The notes below the pieces were generated by a model. The model did no database searches, had not been told where the DNA came from, and saw only the letters and a program-made list of their open reading frames with translations. Both the position numbers and the translations under genes were made by a program. A DNA stretch of 64,000 nt from JAGBWK01 sp964544595 (GTDB lineage Bacteria > Bacteroidota > Bacteroidia > Bacteroidales > Muribaculaceae): assembly GCA_964544595.1 (NCBI GenBank), contig CAZJBM010000008.1:1-64000 (forward strand). The letters run 5' to 3'. Shown in pieces: positions 8,087-17,892 of this stretch. How positions within the stretch are numbered: the stretch's first letter is position 1; each line of letters opens with the position of its first letter.

Positions 8087-8325
8087 TGTTTTTTTTGATG
8101 TTGTTTACGTTCTGTGGGTTTTAACCTCCGGGTAGGGAACGTGTCCATCCCGCAGATTTAGATACTAAACACTTTTTTTTTGATGGTCGTCGGTGGGCCG
8201 TGGGGCGGCGACGATGCATCGGGGCGGAGGGAGAAGCGGGAGCCGCTGTGAGGCTCGGCCTTGTCAGGCAACTAAGCCCGATAGGGGGCGGCGAGGCGGC
8301 TGAGGGCGATAATCGGGAAAATCGA
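8087..8325 (-). promoter_or_regulatory. Possible structured leader of rpsB
   Basis: This 239-base gap inside an otherwise compact ribosomal-protein cluster is GC-rich with several self-complementary stretches, then an A-rich tract directly before the rpsB start. Ribosomal-protein leaders bound by their own product are common, but I cannot match this one to a known class. It may instead hold an internal promoter or terminator. Confidence 0.3.
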
Positions 8326-8712
8326 TTAACGCTTTGAGAACTGGAAGCGCTTGCGGGCTTTGGGCTGACCGGGTTTCTTACGCTCTACGGCGCGCGGGTC
8401 GCGGGTCATGAAGCCTTCCTTGCGGAGAGCGGGCTTGTCCTCGGGGTTGATTTTGACGAGGGCGCGGGCGATAGCGAGGCGAAGAGCTTCGGCCTGGCCT
8501 TTGTAGCCGCCGCCGTCGAGGTTTACGTGGATGTCATATTTCTCGTTAACACCGAGGGTGTTGAGAGGCTGACGCACGATGAATTGGAGAATCGACGAAG
8601 GGAAGTATACGTCGAGGGGACGCTTGTTGATAGTGATGGCACCGTTACCCTCTGAGAGGATGACGCGTGCGATGGCTGCTTTACGGCGGCCTACTGCATT
8701 AACTGTTTCCAT
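8326..8712 (-). CDS. rpsI: 30S ribosomal protein S9
   Basis: The 128-residue protein opens with the S9 signature VNAVGRRKAAIARV and ends with the basic tail RKKPGQPKARKRFQFSKR, whose extreme C-terminus reaches the P-site tRNA in ribosome structures. It follows rplM by 13 bases, the universal L13-S9 pairing. Confidence 0.97.
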   Translation of the reverse strand: METVNAVGRRKAAIARVILSEGNGAITINKRPLDVYFPSSILQFIVRQPLNTLGVNEKYDIHVNLDGGGYKGQAEALRLAIARALVKINPEDKPALRKEGFMTRDPRAVERKKPGQPKARKRFQFSKR

Positions 8713-8725
8713 GCTTCAGAGATGT

Positions 8726-9205
8726 TTATTTAATGGTGTTGATGTCAAGAACTTCGGGATTCTGGGCTGCGTGGGGATGATGCTCGCCGTTGTAAACGAA
8801 CATGTTGCCGATGATACGACGGCCAAGACGGTTCTTGGGGAGCATGCCTTTCATCACGCGGCGGAAGAGGGGGTGCATACCGGGTTTGAGGTGCTTGTTG
8901 AAAGATTTTTTCAGGAGCACTTCGGGGGTGAGCTCGCGCTGACCGCCGGGATAGCCGGTGTAGGTAAGGTAAATACGGTCGGTCATCTTTTTGCCGGTGA
9001 GTACAACCTTGTCGGCGTTGATGATGATAACGTTGTCGCCGCACTCAACGAAGGGTGAGTAGCAGGGCTTGTTTTTGCCGCGCAGGATTTTTGCTACTTT
9101 AGAGCAAAGGCGGCCGAGATGCTGGCCGGTCGCGTCAACGACGTACCATTTCTTCTCGATGCTCTGCGCATTGGGCGTAAGGGTTTTGTAACTTAAAGTA
9201 TCCAC
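8726..9205 (-). CDS. rplM: 50S ribosomal protein L13
   Basis: The 159-residue protein contains the L13 core KKWYVVDATGQHLGRL, followed by GDNVIIINADKVVLTGKK and the conserved HPLFRRVMKGMLPKN. It is an early assembly protein of the large subunit and the first gene of the cluster, with a promoter about 110 bases upstream. Confidence 0.97.
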   Translation of the reverse strand: MDTLSYKTLTPNAQSIEKKWYVVDATGQHLGRLCSKVAKILRGKNKPCYSPFVECGDNVIIINADKVVLTGKKMTDRIYLTYTGYPGGQRELTPEVLLKKSFNKHLKPGMHPLFRRVMKGMLPKNRLGRRIIGNMFVYNGEHHPHAAQNPEVLDINTIK

Positions 9206-9315
9206 TTCTAAAAGTTTAAAAATTAATTAATTACACACAGCTTGCGACGATCGTCAGCTCGGCCAAAAGCTGCCGATAGCGCATGGCTGATTTGATTTTG
9301 GATATAATCGGACGG

Positions 9316-9346
9316 CAAAGGTAGTAATTTTCAGGCAAATAAACAA
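9316..9346 (-). promoter_or_regulatory. Promoter of the rplM-rpsI(-rpsB-tsf) cluster
   Basis: Minus-strand TTG (9344-9346), 20-bp spacer, TACCTTTG (9316-9323). The predicted leader is about 105 bases. Confidence 0.7.
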
Positions 9347-9420
9347 CTCCCGCTGAAATTTATTGAAAAATTATTGAAAAACACGGGGAATTTTGTCGGT
9401 GAGGGGGAGGCAGAAGGGCT

Positions 9421-9510
9421 GACGATTACTGACGGCTGAAGCCGTCACCCAGTAATAGAGAGAAAGCCAAGGGGATGAATTTTAGGAGGATGCACCGGAG
9501 ACTATGTGCG
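9421..9510 (+). repeat. Dispersed repeat, copy 2
   Basis: Matches the complement of 112-200, nearly exactly for about 62 bases and more weakly onwards. The rest of 9511-9644 has further short palindromes (for example GGCATGCC-AAA-GGCATGC near 9602) but no supported gene. An open frame at 9475-9798 runs through the repeat and the terminator and is not considered coding. Confidence 0.7.
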
Positions 9511-9644
9511 CCTGAGGATGTTAGTTTGTATCGGCTTGGTAGTCAGGAGGCTGCGCTATGGTACAGCCCTACTGGCGGGGGTTGCAGGGCTGATTCTCTT
9601 TGGCATGCCAAAGGCATGCTGCTACATGTTAGGGGAAAATTCGG

Positions 9645-9687
9645 AAGAGGCCGAGTCAAAATCTGTGGTTTTTTGACTCGGCCTCTT
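9645..9687 (-). terminator. Terminator hairpin after the receptor-lipoprotein operon
   Basis: AAGAGGCCGAGTCAAAA pairs with TTTTGACTCGGCCTCTT. It lies about 75 bases beyond the lipoprotein stop codon. Confidence 0.6.
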
Positions 9688-9760
9688 GGAGATGTGGGGC
9701 GGCGGGGTTATGCGTCGCTCCCGTTTAGGGGTTCATGCTCCCGTAGAGGGGGCATAGGGG

Positions 9761-11830
9761 TTATTCGGCGGCAAACCAGTCGCAGCTCTCGAACTTGAAG
9801 GAGCCGGGGGCGTCGACGAGGTAAACGACGGTGTATTCGTTGGTGACGCCGCCGTCTTCGTAGGCGACGAACGAGATGGTGAATTTCACGTCGATGCCTT
9901 CGACGGGCTTAGCGGCGGGATAGAGGGCCTTGAGCGCGCCGGGGAGCACTTCGTAGCAGAAGCGTTCTTTCATCAGCTGGGTGATCTGGGCGTCGTCGAG
10001 GCCGTCGTAGCCGGTGTAGCCGGCGGGGGCGTTGTTTTTGGCCGTGGTGGCGCGGATGTCGACGTTGCCGTAGTAGGCTGAGGCTCCGGAGTAGAACTCG
10101 GCGTTGCCGCGGTAGTCGATGAAGGGGGCTGCCTCGGCTGCTGAGGACGCGGTCATAGAGGTGGCGCCCATCGGCTTAGATATGTTGTCGAATACCCATT
10201 GCACGCAAGCCATGTAGACGGTATAAGAGGGGTCGGTGTTGCGGGCATAGGGGAGGACGAGGGTCACAGAGGGGTCGAAGTTCCACTGGTTATTATTCTT
10301 GACGAACTGGGAGGTGACGCTCTGAGCGCCGTCGTTGACAGCCCAAGCGGAGCCGTCGAAGGTGAACTCGTCGGCGCGGTAAGCTGTCGTGCCGCCGCCG
10401 TAGTAGAGGTAAGCGACGATCTTAGAGGCGTCGGGCTCGGCGTAGGGGAATTTGGTCTTGAGGTAGATCGGGAGAAGCTCGGCGGGGAGGTTGTTGGAGA
10501 GGTTGCCGTACTTCTGATCCATGGCGGCGTAGTCGGAGGGCTGGAGCACTAAGGCGTCGGTAGAGGCGGTCCAGGCCGAGCCGTTGTAAACATAAAGAGC
10601 GTTGGTCACTTCAGAGGGCACGGGAGCGGCGGGAGCGCGGCGGGTCTTGGCTGACTTAGACACGGGAGTCACCTCGGTGATAACCACGTTGAAGTAGCGG
10701 CTGCTGGAGATAGAGCAGAAGTAGCCGGTGATACGCACGTTGGCGCCGTCGGTGAGCTGCGCCTTTACGGCTTCGGTAGCCTGATATGGGCTGCCCTGAG
10801 CGGTCTCGGCTCCGTCGATGATGATGTTGGTATAGTTGCCGCTGACTTTCACGGTGCCTACAAATGTGCAGTACTCGCAGAAGTCGTTGTAGGAGCGGGT
10901 GATAGCCTGATCCATCATCGCGCCGGTATATTCCTTAGGCGCGGGATAGGTGTATTTGGAGGATCCTTCAACCGTGTAAGAGCCGTCGGAGATAGCGATC
11001 TGGAGGCCCTTGTTGTAGGCACTTACCTCGGCAGAGATGGAAACGACGTCGCCGATCGACACGTTCTCGATGTTGAAGCCTGATGCCTGGTAGCAGAGGA
11101 TCGACCCGGCGTTGTCGGTAAGGACGAAGCCGCGGGCGTCGATAGCGGTAACGTAGCCGGTCACTTCTACGCCGTCGCCGACTTCGAGGTCGGTAAGCGC
11201 GGAGGTGATTTCAAAAGAGGGGGTCTCGGAGCCGACGTTGCCGAAGATAGGGTTCTGCGAAGCCTGGTTGTAAGCCACTACGGCGTACTGGCCGGCCTCG
11301 GCGTCGGGGAACTGCGCTTTGAGAATCGAGGGGATAGAGCGCGAGGCGGGAGTGGCGGGAGAGAAGGCGTCGATATAGTTATCGTCGGAGCCGTAGGCGG
11401 CGATGTAGTCGTCTTCTGTCACGGTATAGCGGAGGGCGCCGTCGTTGATTGATTTCACGACTGAATTCTGCTCGCCTGAAACTTTGTAGGTGATGTTGAC
11501 GGCTGAGCCGTTGTTGAGCACGAAGAAGTTGTTGGAGGTGTTGGCGAGGAAAATGGTGAGGAGTTTTTGGGCCTGGGCCTCGGAGACGAAAGCCTTGTTG
11601 GCGCCGACAGCGGCGAGGTCGGCTTTCTCTTCATCGGTAGTCGCGGCCGAGGAGTAACCGGCGATCTGGGTGTAGTCGGCGTCGGTAAGCGTGTAGCTTA
11701 CGGTAGCGGTAGAGCCTAATTCGGGGACCTTGAAGCCGTCGAGGTCGTCGTTCCACGAGTTTTCGTCGCAAGAAGCCAGGAGGGCAACAGCACCGAGAGC
11801 CAGGAAGGCTGATTTGATATATGATTTCAT
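9761..11830 (-). CDS. Large OB-fold lipoprotein partnered with a TonB-dependent receptor
   Basis: The 689-residue product has a lipoprotein signal (Cys21 in LLASC) followed by acidic residues (CDEN), which suggests surface exposure. Three similar segments begin with an xxDY motif (TDADYTQIAG near 50; EDDYIAAYGS near 138; PSDYAAMDQKYGN near 430), and in the second and third a stretch like KxxFPxAE follows. Between the second and third repeats are two OB-fold-like stretches (VGDGVEVTGYVTAIDARGF and TDGANVRITGYFCSIS). It follows the receptor gene by 39 bases, so the pair probably forms an outer-membrane uptake or binding system. The ligand is unknown. It is not a recognisable SusD. Confidence 0.7.
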   Translation of the reverse strand: MKSYIKSAFLALGAVALLASCDENSWNDDLDGFKVPELGSTATVSYTLTDADYTQIAGYSSAATTDEEKADLAAVGANKAFVSEAQAQKLLTIFLANTSNNFFVLNNGSAVNITYKVSGEQNSVVKSINDGALRYTVTEDDYIAAYGSDDNYIDAFSPATPASRSIPSILKAQFPDAEAGQYAVVAYNQASQNPIFGNVGSETPSFEITSALTDLEVGDGVEVTGYVTAIDARGFVLTDNAGSILCYQASGFNIENVSIGDVVSISAEVSAYNKGLQIAISDGSYTVEGSSKYTYPAPKEYTGAMMDQAITRSYNDFCEYCTFVGTVKVSGNYTNIIIDGAETAQGSPYQATEAVKAQLTDGANVRITGYFCSISSSRYFNVVITEVTPVSKSAKTRRAPAAPVPSEVTNALYVYNGSAWTASTDALVLQPSDYAAMDQKYGNLSNNLPAELLPIYLKTKFPYAEPDASKIVAYLYYGGGTTAYRADEFTFDGSAWAVNDGAQSVTSQFVKNNNQWNFDPSVTLVLPYARNTDPSYTVYMACVQWVFDNISKPMGATSMTASSAAEAAPFIDYRGNAEFYSGASAYYGNVDIRATTAKNNAPAGYTGYDGLDDAQITQLMKERFCYEVLPGALKALYPAAKPVEGIDVKFTISFVAYEDGGVTNEYTVVYLVDAPGSFKFESCDWFAAE

Positions 11831-11869
11831 ATTGAAGTAATCTAAATAATTAATCTCTTGGTAATACTC

Positions 11870-14581
11870 TTAGAAGCTGAGTTTGAGGCGAAGCGAATAG
11901 GTGCGACCGAAAGAGTAGAACACGCGGTAGGCGTTCTGCCAAGTGCCGGGCGCGCCAGTCTGGGTGTAGGCGTCGCGAACGTAGTTGTAGTCGAAGAGGT
12001 TATTGATATTGCCGAAAATCTGAGCCTTGAAGCCAGCCATGTTGAAGGTGTAGCTTGCGTTGAGGTCGAACTCGTTGCCCCATGGAATGCACCAGGGGTC
12101 GGCCACATTGATAACAGCGCCGGGGGCGAGAGCCGACGACGACACGGCGTAGTCGGAATAGTTATGAGAGCTAACGGTCCAGTCCATGCCGATGCGCCAG
12201 CCTTTGAGGGGCTTAACGGTGAGGCCGATAGCGCCGGTGGTCTGAGCGGAGCCGCCTACCTTGCGACCCTTCTGGTTGAGCTGCACGCGGGCGTGGTCTT
12301 CGGCGAGGATGCCTGAAGCGAGGGTGCCTTTAGTGTCGGCGAGGGGCTGGCCGTAGCCGTTGTAGAGGTAGCCGGTAGCGTTAGAATCCCACTGCCAGTC
12401 GCCGATAGAGAGCATACCGTCGAGTTCGAGCCAGGTGAAGGGGCGGTATTTGGCGTTGAATTCGATACCCATGTGGCGGGCGTCGACGCCGCCCATGTTG
12501 AGGTAGTATTTGTCGCCGTTAGACATGTCGGACGAGCGGGTAGTGGTCTTGTCCATCCACTTGGTGTAGTAGGCGTTGAAAGTGCCGGTGAACATGGGCG
12601 AATGGTATTCGTAGCCAATCTCGATAGAGCCAACCTTCTCGTTGAGGGGGTTGGGGTTGATAGCGTTGGAAGTGGCAGACTGGAGGAACACGCCGCCAGA
12701 GAAGTAGGGGGCGCGGGTGAAGTAGCCGCCGTTGAAGTAAACGTTGTTGTGGCGGTCGATGTTGTAGTTGACGCCACCCTTGACAGAACCCGCGAAGTGG
12801 TTAGACTTGTCGGATTTGGCGTGCTCCTTGTCGTAGTAGAGATGGTCGACGCGCCAGTAGGTGGTATAGTTCATCGACGCGGCGATGACGGCTGTCAGCT
12901 TATTGTCGAGAGCGGTGTACTCGGCCTGGGCGAAGAGACCTTCCTGGAGGGTGTGGCCGTCGAAGTCGCGGTAAACGACGTCGCCGATGCCGAGTTTCTG
13001 ATAAACCCAGTTGGGGTCGGCGGCGGCAGCGTTGTTGGCGGGGTTGACGCCCTTACGGGTAGAGTCGTCCATGTAGTACGCGCCGTTGTAGAGGTCGATG
13101 ATCTCGTTGTTGTGCTTGCCGATATAGTAGCGCATGTCGAGACCGCCTGTGATAGAGAGCTTGTCGTCGAGGAAGTCGCCCTTATAGGTAGAAACGAGGC
13201 CATACCAATTATGGGAGTTGTTGGACATAGACATTACCATATTGGAGCCGGTAGATGACTGCTCGTTCATTTCCTGGATAGCGGCGTAGTCGAATGTGCC
13301 GTCGGCGCGGCGGAAGGTGGTGTTCAATATGCCGTTGCTTGCGCCGTACCATGAAGAGTAGCTGATCGACTGGCCGTTGTAGGTGCCGCGGCCCTGACCT
13401 GAGTAACCGCCGCCCGAAGCGAGGGAGACGTAGGCCGAGGTCGAGAGCGACGATTTATGGTTGATCTGCCAGATCCAGTTCAATGAGATCTGGGGCTTAT
13501 GATAGATGTTTTTATTGGAAGAGCGCACCTGGCCATCCTTATCGTAACCGAAAGTGGGGTTATAGCGATACATGCTCTCGCCGTCCATGTAGGTCTTGAC
13601 GTCTTGCCAGCCCTCGATGGTGAGGCCGTCCTGCGAGGAGCGTTTGAAGTGGGTCTGCGGAGAGCCGAAGGCGGTAAGCGAGAGCTGATGGCTGTCGTTA
13701 AGACGCTTAGAGACGTTGATGAAATAGGTGTAGGCGTTGAACGAGGTGCCCTGGATGTATCCGTCGCCCCATTTGCGCGAGCCGAGGATAGACACGGCCC
13801 ATCCGTTGTCCATAAGGCCGGTAGAGACAGAGAAGCCGATATGGTTCATGCCGTCGTTGCCCATGCCGTAGAACACGTTGCCCCCCTTCTTGGCGTCGAG
13901 GCCGCGGGTGGTCATGTTGATAGTGCCGCCGACAGAGGGGACTGAGATGATAGAGGCTCCGAGGCCGCGCTGAGTCTGCATAGAGGAGAGAATATCGGAG
14001 AGGCCGCCCCAGTTAGACCAGTAGATGCCGCCCCACTCCATATCGTTGACGGGGATACCGTTGACGAGCACGCCGACGTTCTCCGACTTGAAGCCGCGGA
14101 CGTTGATCTTGGCGTCGCCGTAGCCGCCGCCGTCTTTAGTGGCCCACACGCCGGGGGTGGTCTTCAACACTTCGGGTAATTCCTGGTTAGAAAGCTTGGT
14201 CTCGATAGAGAGGGCATCGACAGTCGACACGGCGACAGGCGTTTTGCGGGTGCGCGCGATAGACTGGGTGACAACCACGTCTTTGAGCAATTTCGTCTCA
14301 ATGTCGAGCTTCACGTCGCCCATTTTAGGCTCAGCGGCAACAGTGCGGCTCTTGTAGCCGATGTAGTCGATTTTCAGTTCCTTGGTGTTGTCAGGTACTC
14401 TGAGGGAGAAGTGACCGTCAACATCTGTGGCTGTAGCGGCTTTAGTGCCGGGTGCGGTCACAGTGGCCCCGATGAGAGGATCGCCCTGCTCGTCGACGAT
14501 AGTGCCACGGCAAGTGAAGTCGGCATAGGCAGCGAGGCCCGATACCAATACGGCTGTGGCTAAGACAGGAATTCTGTTCAT
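11870..14581 (-). CDS. TonB-dependent outer-membrane receptor with carboxypeptidase-regulatory-like domain
   Basis: The 903-residue protein has a signal peptide, a carboxypeptidase-regulatory-like beta domain (about 22-105; GTIVDEQGDPLIGATVTAPG, YIGYKSRTV), a plug domain (about 108-230; VLKTTPGVWATKDGG, NVRGFKSENVGVLVNGIPV, SVGGTINMTTRG) and a 22-strand-type barrel ending in YSLRLKLSF with the terminal Phe typical of outer-membrane insertion. TonB/ExbBD energise import through such channels. It heads an operon with the OB-fold lipoprotein. Because the partner is not SusD, the substrate cannot be assumed to be a glycan. Confidence 0.88.
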   Translation of the reverse strand: MNRIPVLATAVLVSGLAAYADFTCRGTIVDEQGDPLIGATVTAPGTKAATATDVDGHFSLRVPDNTKELKIDYIGYKSRTVAAEPKMGDVKLDIETKLLKDVVVTQSIARTRKTPVAVSTVDALSIETKLSNQELPEVLKTTPGVWATKDGGGYGDAKINVRGFKSENVGVLVNGIPVNDMEWGGIYWSNWGGLSDILSSMQTQRGLGASIISVPSVGGTINMTTRGLDAKKGGNVFYGMGNDGMNHIGFSVSTGLMDNGWAVSILGSRKWGDGYIQGTSFNAYTYFINVSKRLNDSHQLSLTAFGSPQTHFKRSSQDGLTIEGWQDVKTYMDGESMYRYNPTFGYDKDGQVRSSNKNIYHKPQISLNWIWQINHKSSLSTSAYVSLASGGGYSGQGRGTYNGQSISYSSWYGASNGILNTTFRRADGTFDYAAIQEMNEQSSTGSNMVMSMSNNSHNWYGLVSTYKGDFLDDKLSITGGLDMRYYIGKHNNEIIDLYNGAYYMDDSTRKGVNPANNAAAADPNWVYQKLGIGDVVYRDFDGHTLQEGLFAQAEYTALDNKLTAVIAASMNYTTYWRVDHLYYDKEHAKSDKSNHFAGSVKGGVNYNIDRHNNVYFNGGYFTRAPYFSGGVFLQSATSNAINPNPLNEKVGSIEIGYEYHSPMFTGTFNAYYTKWMDKTTTRSSDMSNGDKYYLNMGGVDARHMGIEFNAKYRPFTWLELDGMLSIGDWQWDSNATGYLYNGYGQPLADTKGTLASGILAEDHARVQLNQKGRKVGGSAQTTGAIGLTVKPLKGWRIGMDWTVSSHNYSDYAVSSSALAPGAVINVADPWCIPWGNEFDLNASYTFNMAGFKAQIFGNINNLFDYNYVRDAYTQTGAPGTWQNAYRVFYSFGRTYSLRLKLSF

Positions 14582-14758
14582 AAATGATTGATTAATTGGT
14601 TTATAAATGCAATATTTGCTCTTTGAGATTGTATTCGGAGTAGATAATATGGCCTTTCGTCGCGAAGATAGCGAAAAAATGTTAAAGAATCGTTAAAGAT
14701 GTTGCGGAAATCTTTGTAGCGGAAATATTTGCCGCGCCCGGGGCAGGAAATGGCGCAA

Positions 14759-14791
14759 AAAAAATCGCCCGGCCAAACGACCGGGCGATTT
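14759..14791 (-). terminator. Intrinsic terminator of secDF
   Basis: AAATCGCCCGG/CCGGGCGATTT stem around a 9-base loop, followed on the minus strand by a T run. It lies about 20 bases past the secDF stop. Confidence 0.85.
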
Positions 14792-14810
14792 GCGTTCAGT
14801 TTATTCCTGA

Positions 14811-17768
14811 TTATTTCTTAGCGGTAGCCTTAGCTGTCTTAGCGGCCGAAACCTGACGGCGACGGTCGGTAAGGTAAGCCACGGGCGAAGCCACGAAGAT
14901 AGTGGCGAACGTACCGATAATCACACCGAAGATCATCGCGAAGACGAAGCTGCGGATCGACTCGGCGCCGAGGAAGAAGATGGCGAGGAGCACGAGCAGG
15001 GTCGAGAACGATGTCATCACCGTACGGCCTAATGTAGAGTTGATAGACTCGTTGATGACGCTGTAGAAATCTTTCTTGGGATAGAGGGTGGTGTTCTCGC
15101 GAACGCGGTCGAACACAACCACGGTATCGTTGATCTGATAACCGATTACGGTCAAAATCGCGGCGATAAACGTCTGGTCAACCTCCATAGCGAAGGGAAG
15201 GATGCCATAGAAGAGCGAGTAGAAGCCGATGATAGTGAAGGCCGTGAACGCAACGGCAGCGAGAGCGCCGAGCGAGAAGGCGACGTTGCGGAAACGGATC
15301 AAGATGTAGAGGAACATCGCAATGAGGGAGAGGGTGACAGCGATGTAAGCCTCGTTGCGCATGTCGTCGGCCACGGTAGGACCAACCTTCTGCTGAGAGA
15401 TGATGCCGCGGCTTGAGTCGGTAGCGGAGAACTGCTCGGGGGTGAGCTGAGTCGACATCATCGGGTTGACAACCTGGTAGAGCTTGTCGGTGATTTCCTT
15501 CTCAACTTCCTGAGTGCCGTCGTTAATCTTATAGTTGGTAGAGATTCTCACCTGGTTCTTATCCTCGATGTTGATAACCATCGTCGAAGCGCCGGGGAAC
15601 ACCTCTTTGAGCTTATCCTCGATAACCTGACGGTCGGCGTCGTTGTCGAGCTTAACGATATAGTTGCGGCCACCGGAGAAGTCGATACCCTGATTCATGC
15701 CTTTGACGAAGAACGAGCAGATCATGACGGCGATGATAGCGAACACGACCGTGAAGCTGATCTTACGCTTGGCGAGGAAATCGATATGGGTGTTGGTGAA
15801 CATCTTGCGCGAGAGAGCGGTCTCGAAAGTGAGCTTCTCGAAAGCTTTCTTCTTAGCGCCGACGATGAAGACGATGCGGGTCAAGTAGACAGCGGTGAAG
15901 AACGAGCAGATGATACCGATGATGAGGGTGGTGGCGAAGCCCTTGATGGGGCCGGTGCCGTAGAGGAGGAGGATGACGCCTGTGATGATAGAGGTCAAGT
16001 TAGAGTCGAAGATCGCGGAGAACGCGTTGGAGTAACCGTCGGCGATAGCTGTGCGGGCATTCTTGCCTGCGCGGAGCTCTTCTTTAGTGCGCTCGAAGAT
16101 AAGCACGTTGGCGTCGACAGCCATACCGAGGGCGAGGACGATACCCGCGATACCTGAGAGGGTAAGCACGGCCTGGAACGAGGCGAGGATGCCGAGGGTG
16201 AAGAAGAGGTTGCAGATAAGGCCTAAGTTGGCAACGAGGCCGGGGATGAAACCGTAGTAAGCGATCATGAGGATCATGAGGAGCACGATAGCAACCACAA
16301 ACGACATGATACCTGAGTTGATGGCCTGCTGACCGAGCGACGGGCCGATAACGTAGTTAGAGATGATGTCGACCTTAGCGTTCATCTTGCCTGACTTAAG
16401 CACGTTGGCCAAGTCCTGAGCTTCCTGAACAGAGAAGTTGCCGGTGATCTCAGAGCGGCCGCCGGTGATCTGGTCGTTGACGTTGGGCGAGGAGTAAACC
16501 TGGTTGTCAAGCACGATAGCCACGGGGAATCCGCGCTGCTCGCCTGTGATAGCTGCCCACTGACGAGCGCCGTCGCTGTTCATCTGCATATTCACGACTT
16601 CCATGTTGCGGTTGGGGTCGTGGTCGGAGTTGGCGTCGGTCACGGTTGAGCCGTCCATAGCTGCTTTTCCGTTGTTGGCCTTGAGGGCGTAGAGGGCGTA
16701 GTAAGAAGCCTTGCCCACTTTCTCGGGGTAGCGGCCCCAGAAGAATTTGGCGTTCTGAGGGAGCGCGCGGCGAGCCTGAACAGACTGGAGGGCGGCGTTG
16801 ACAGCAGCGGTGTCGGCTACGGCGTAGTAGCCCACGACGGGGTTCTGAAGGGCGAGACCCTTAACGGCCTGCGTGGGTGCGCCTGTGCGCTGGTCGCGCT
16901 GGATCACGTAAGAGCTTTCGAGAACACCTGCGCCGGTGTAGGTGGTGTCGGCTTTGAGAGCCTGGTCGAGGGCCTGGAGGGCAGCGCCGACCTGACCGTT
17001 GAACTGGTTCTGGAAAGTGACGTAGAACTCGAGGTTGGCTGAACGCTGGAGGAGCTCGGCCATACGCTCATGCTCTTTGACGCCGGGGAGCTCAAGAAGG
17101 ATCTGACCGTCTTTGCCCTGAAGCACCTGGATATTGGGAGAAACCACGCCGTAAGCGTCGATACGGTTGCGGAGGACGTTGGTAGCTGAGTTGTCAACGC
17201 GGTCCTTCACTTCGCCTTTAAGGGCGCTGATGACAGCTTTGTCGTCGGCGCCTTTCTTGATAGAAGAGGCAGAGTTGAATATAACCGAGAGGTCGGCATG
17301 GGGTTTGAGTTTGCGATATTGCTCAACGAAGAGACCAACGTAGTCGTCGTTGTTGGTTTTCTTGACGATAGAGTCGGTAGCTGCGAGAGCCTGCTCAAAC
17401 GCTTCGTCTTTGTCGTTGTTTTTCATGGAACGGAGGATGTCGGGCATCGATACTTGGAGTATCACGCTCATACCGCCCTTAAGGTCAAGGCCGAGGCCAA
17501 CGCCCCAACGCTGGACTTCCTGGTAATTGTAGCCCATCCACACCTTTTCCTGGTTGATGGAGTCGATGTAGTGTTTGCGTAATTGGCTGTACTTAGCCTC
17601 GTAGTCGCTGGAATTCTTATCGCCGGCGAGACTCTGGGCGTATGCGTCAGCTTTTCCCTCGTGATGATTCTGCACGAAAGTGAAGGAGAGGTAGAACAGA
17701 CATATAAGCACCAGGAAAATCGCGATCACTCCGGCAATGACACTTCCTAAGGTTCCTTTGCTTTGCAT
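14811..17768 (-). CDS. secDF: Fused protein translocase SecD-SecF
   Basis: The 985-residue polypeptide joins SecD (about 1-620) and SecF (about 650-985). The SecD half has GLGLDLKGGMSVILQV and the transmembrane motif ALGMAVDANVLIFERTKEE. The SecF half has NQGIDFSGGRNYIVKL and VIGYQINDTVVVFDRVRE. Twelve membrane segments are expected, plus large periplasmic domains. SecDF uses the proton gradient to pull exported proteins through SecYEG. The fused form is usual in Bacteroidetes. The C-terminus ends in a Lys/Ala-rich tail. It has its own divergent promoter shared with the asnA upstream region. Confidence 0.96.
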   Translation of the reverse strand: MQSKGTLGSVIAGVIAIFLVLICLFYLSFTFVQNHHEGKADAYAQSLAGDKNSSDYEAKYSQLRKHYIDSINQEKVWMGYNYQEVQRWGVGLGLDLKGGMSVILQVSMPDILRSMKNNDKDEAFEQALAATDSIVKKTNNDDYVGLFVEQYRKLKPHADLSVIFNSASSIKKGADDKAVISALKGEVKDRVDNSATNVLRNRIDAYGVVSPNIQVLQGKDGQILLELPGVKEHERMAELLQRSANLEFYVTFQNQFNGQVGAALQALDQALKADTTYTGAGVLESSYVIQRDQRTGAPTQAVKGLALQNPVVGYYAVADTAAVNAALQSVQARRALPQNAKFFWGRYPEKVGKASYYALYALKANNGKAAMDGSTVTDANSDHDPNRNMEVVNMQMNSDGARQWAAITGEQRGFPVAIVLDNQVYSSPNVNDQITGGRSEITGNFSVQEAQDLANVLKSGKMNAKVDIISNYVIGPSLGQQAINSGIMSFVVAIVLLMILMIAYYGFIPGLVANLGLICNLFFTLGILASFQAVLTLSGIAGIVLALGMAVDANVLIFERTKEELRAGKNARTAIADGYSNAFSAIFDSNLTSIITGVILLLYGTGPIKGFATTLIIGIICSFFTAVYLTRIVFIVGAKKKAFEKLTFETALSRKMFTNTHIDFLAKRKISFTVVFAIIAVMICSFFVKGMNQGIDFSGGRNYIVKLDNDADRQVIEDKLKEVFPGASTMVINIEDKNQVRISTNYKINDGTQEVEKEITDKLYQVVNPMMSTQLTPEQFSATDSSRGIISQQKVGPTVADDMRNEAYIAVTLSLIAMFLYILIRFRNVAFSLGALAAVAFTAFTIIGFYSLFYGILPFAMEVDQTFIAAILTVIGYQINDTVVVFDRVRENTTLYPKKDFYSVINESINSTLGRTVMTSFSTLLVLLAIFFLGAESIRSFVFAMIFGVIIGTFATIFVASPVAYLTDRRRQVSAAKTAKATAKK

Positions 17769-17892
17769 GTGTTGATTTATGTTAAACTGGTTATTAATTA
17801 ATTAGCGGATAGGGTTTTAGCGCATCGGTAAATGCGCTAATAGGCTCCGCTTCCGGGCTGGCCGGGAGGGGCAGAGTCTAATTTTCAGCCCG

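Noticed and set aside
9475..9798. 107-codon frame beside the receptor operon
   Set aside because: It crosses the dispersed repeat, a terminator hairpin and the 3' end of the lipoprotein gene, with no recognisable product.
11870..14581. SusC/SusD polysaccharide utilisation locus
   Set aside because: The receptor is SusC-like only in general domain order; the neighbouring lipoprotein is not SusD and no glycosidases adjoin it.
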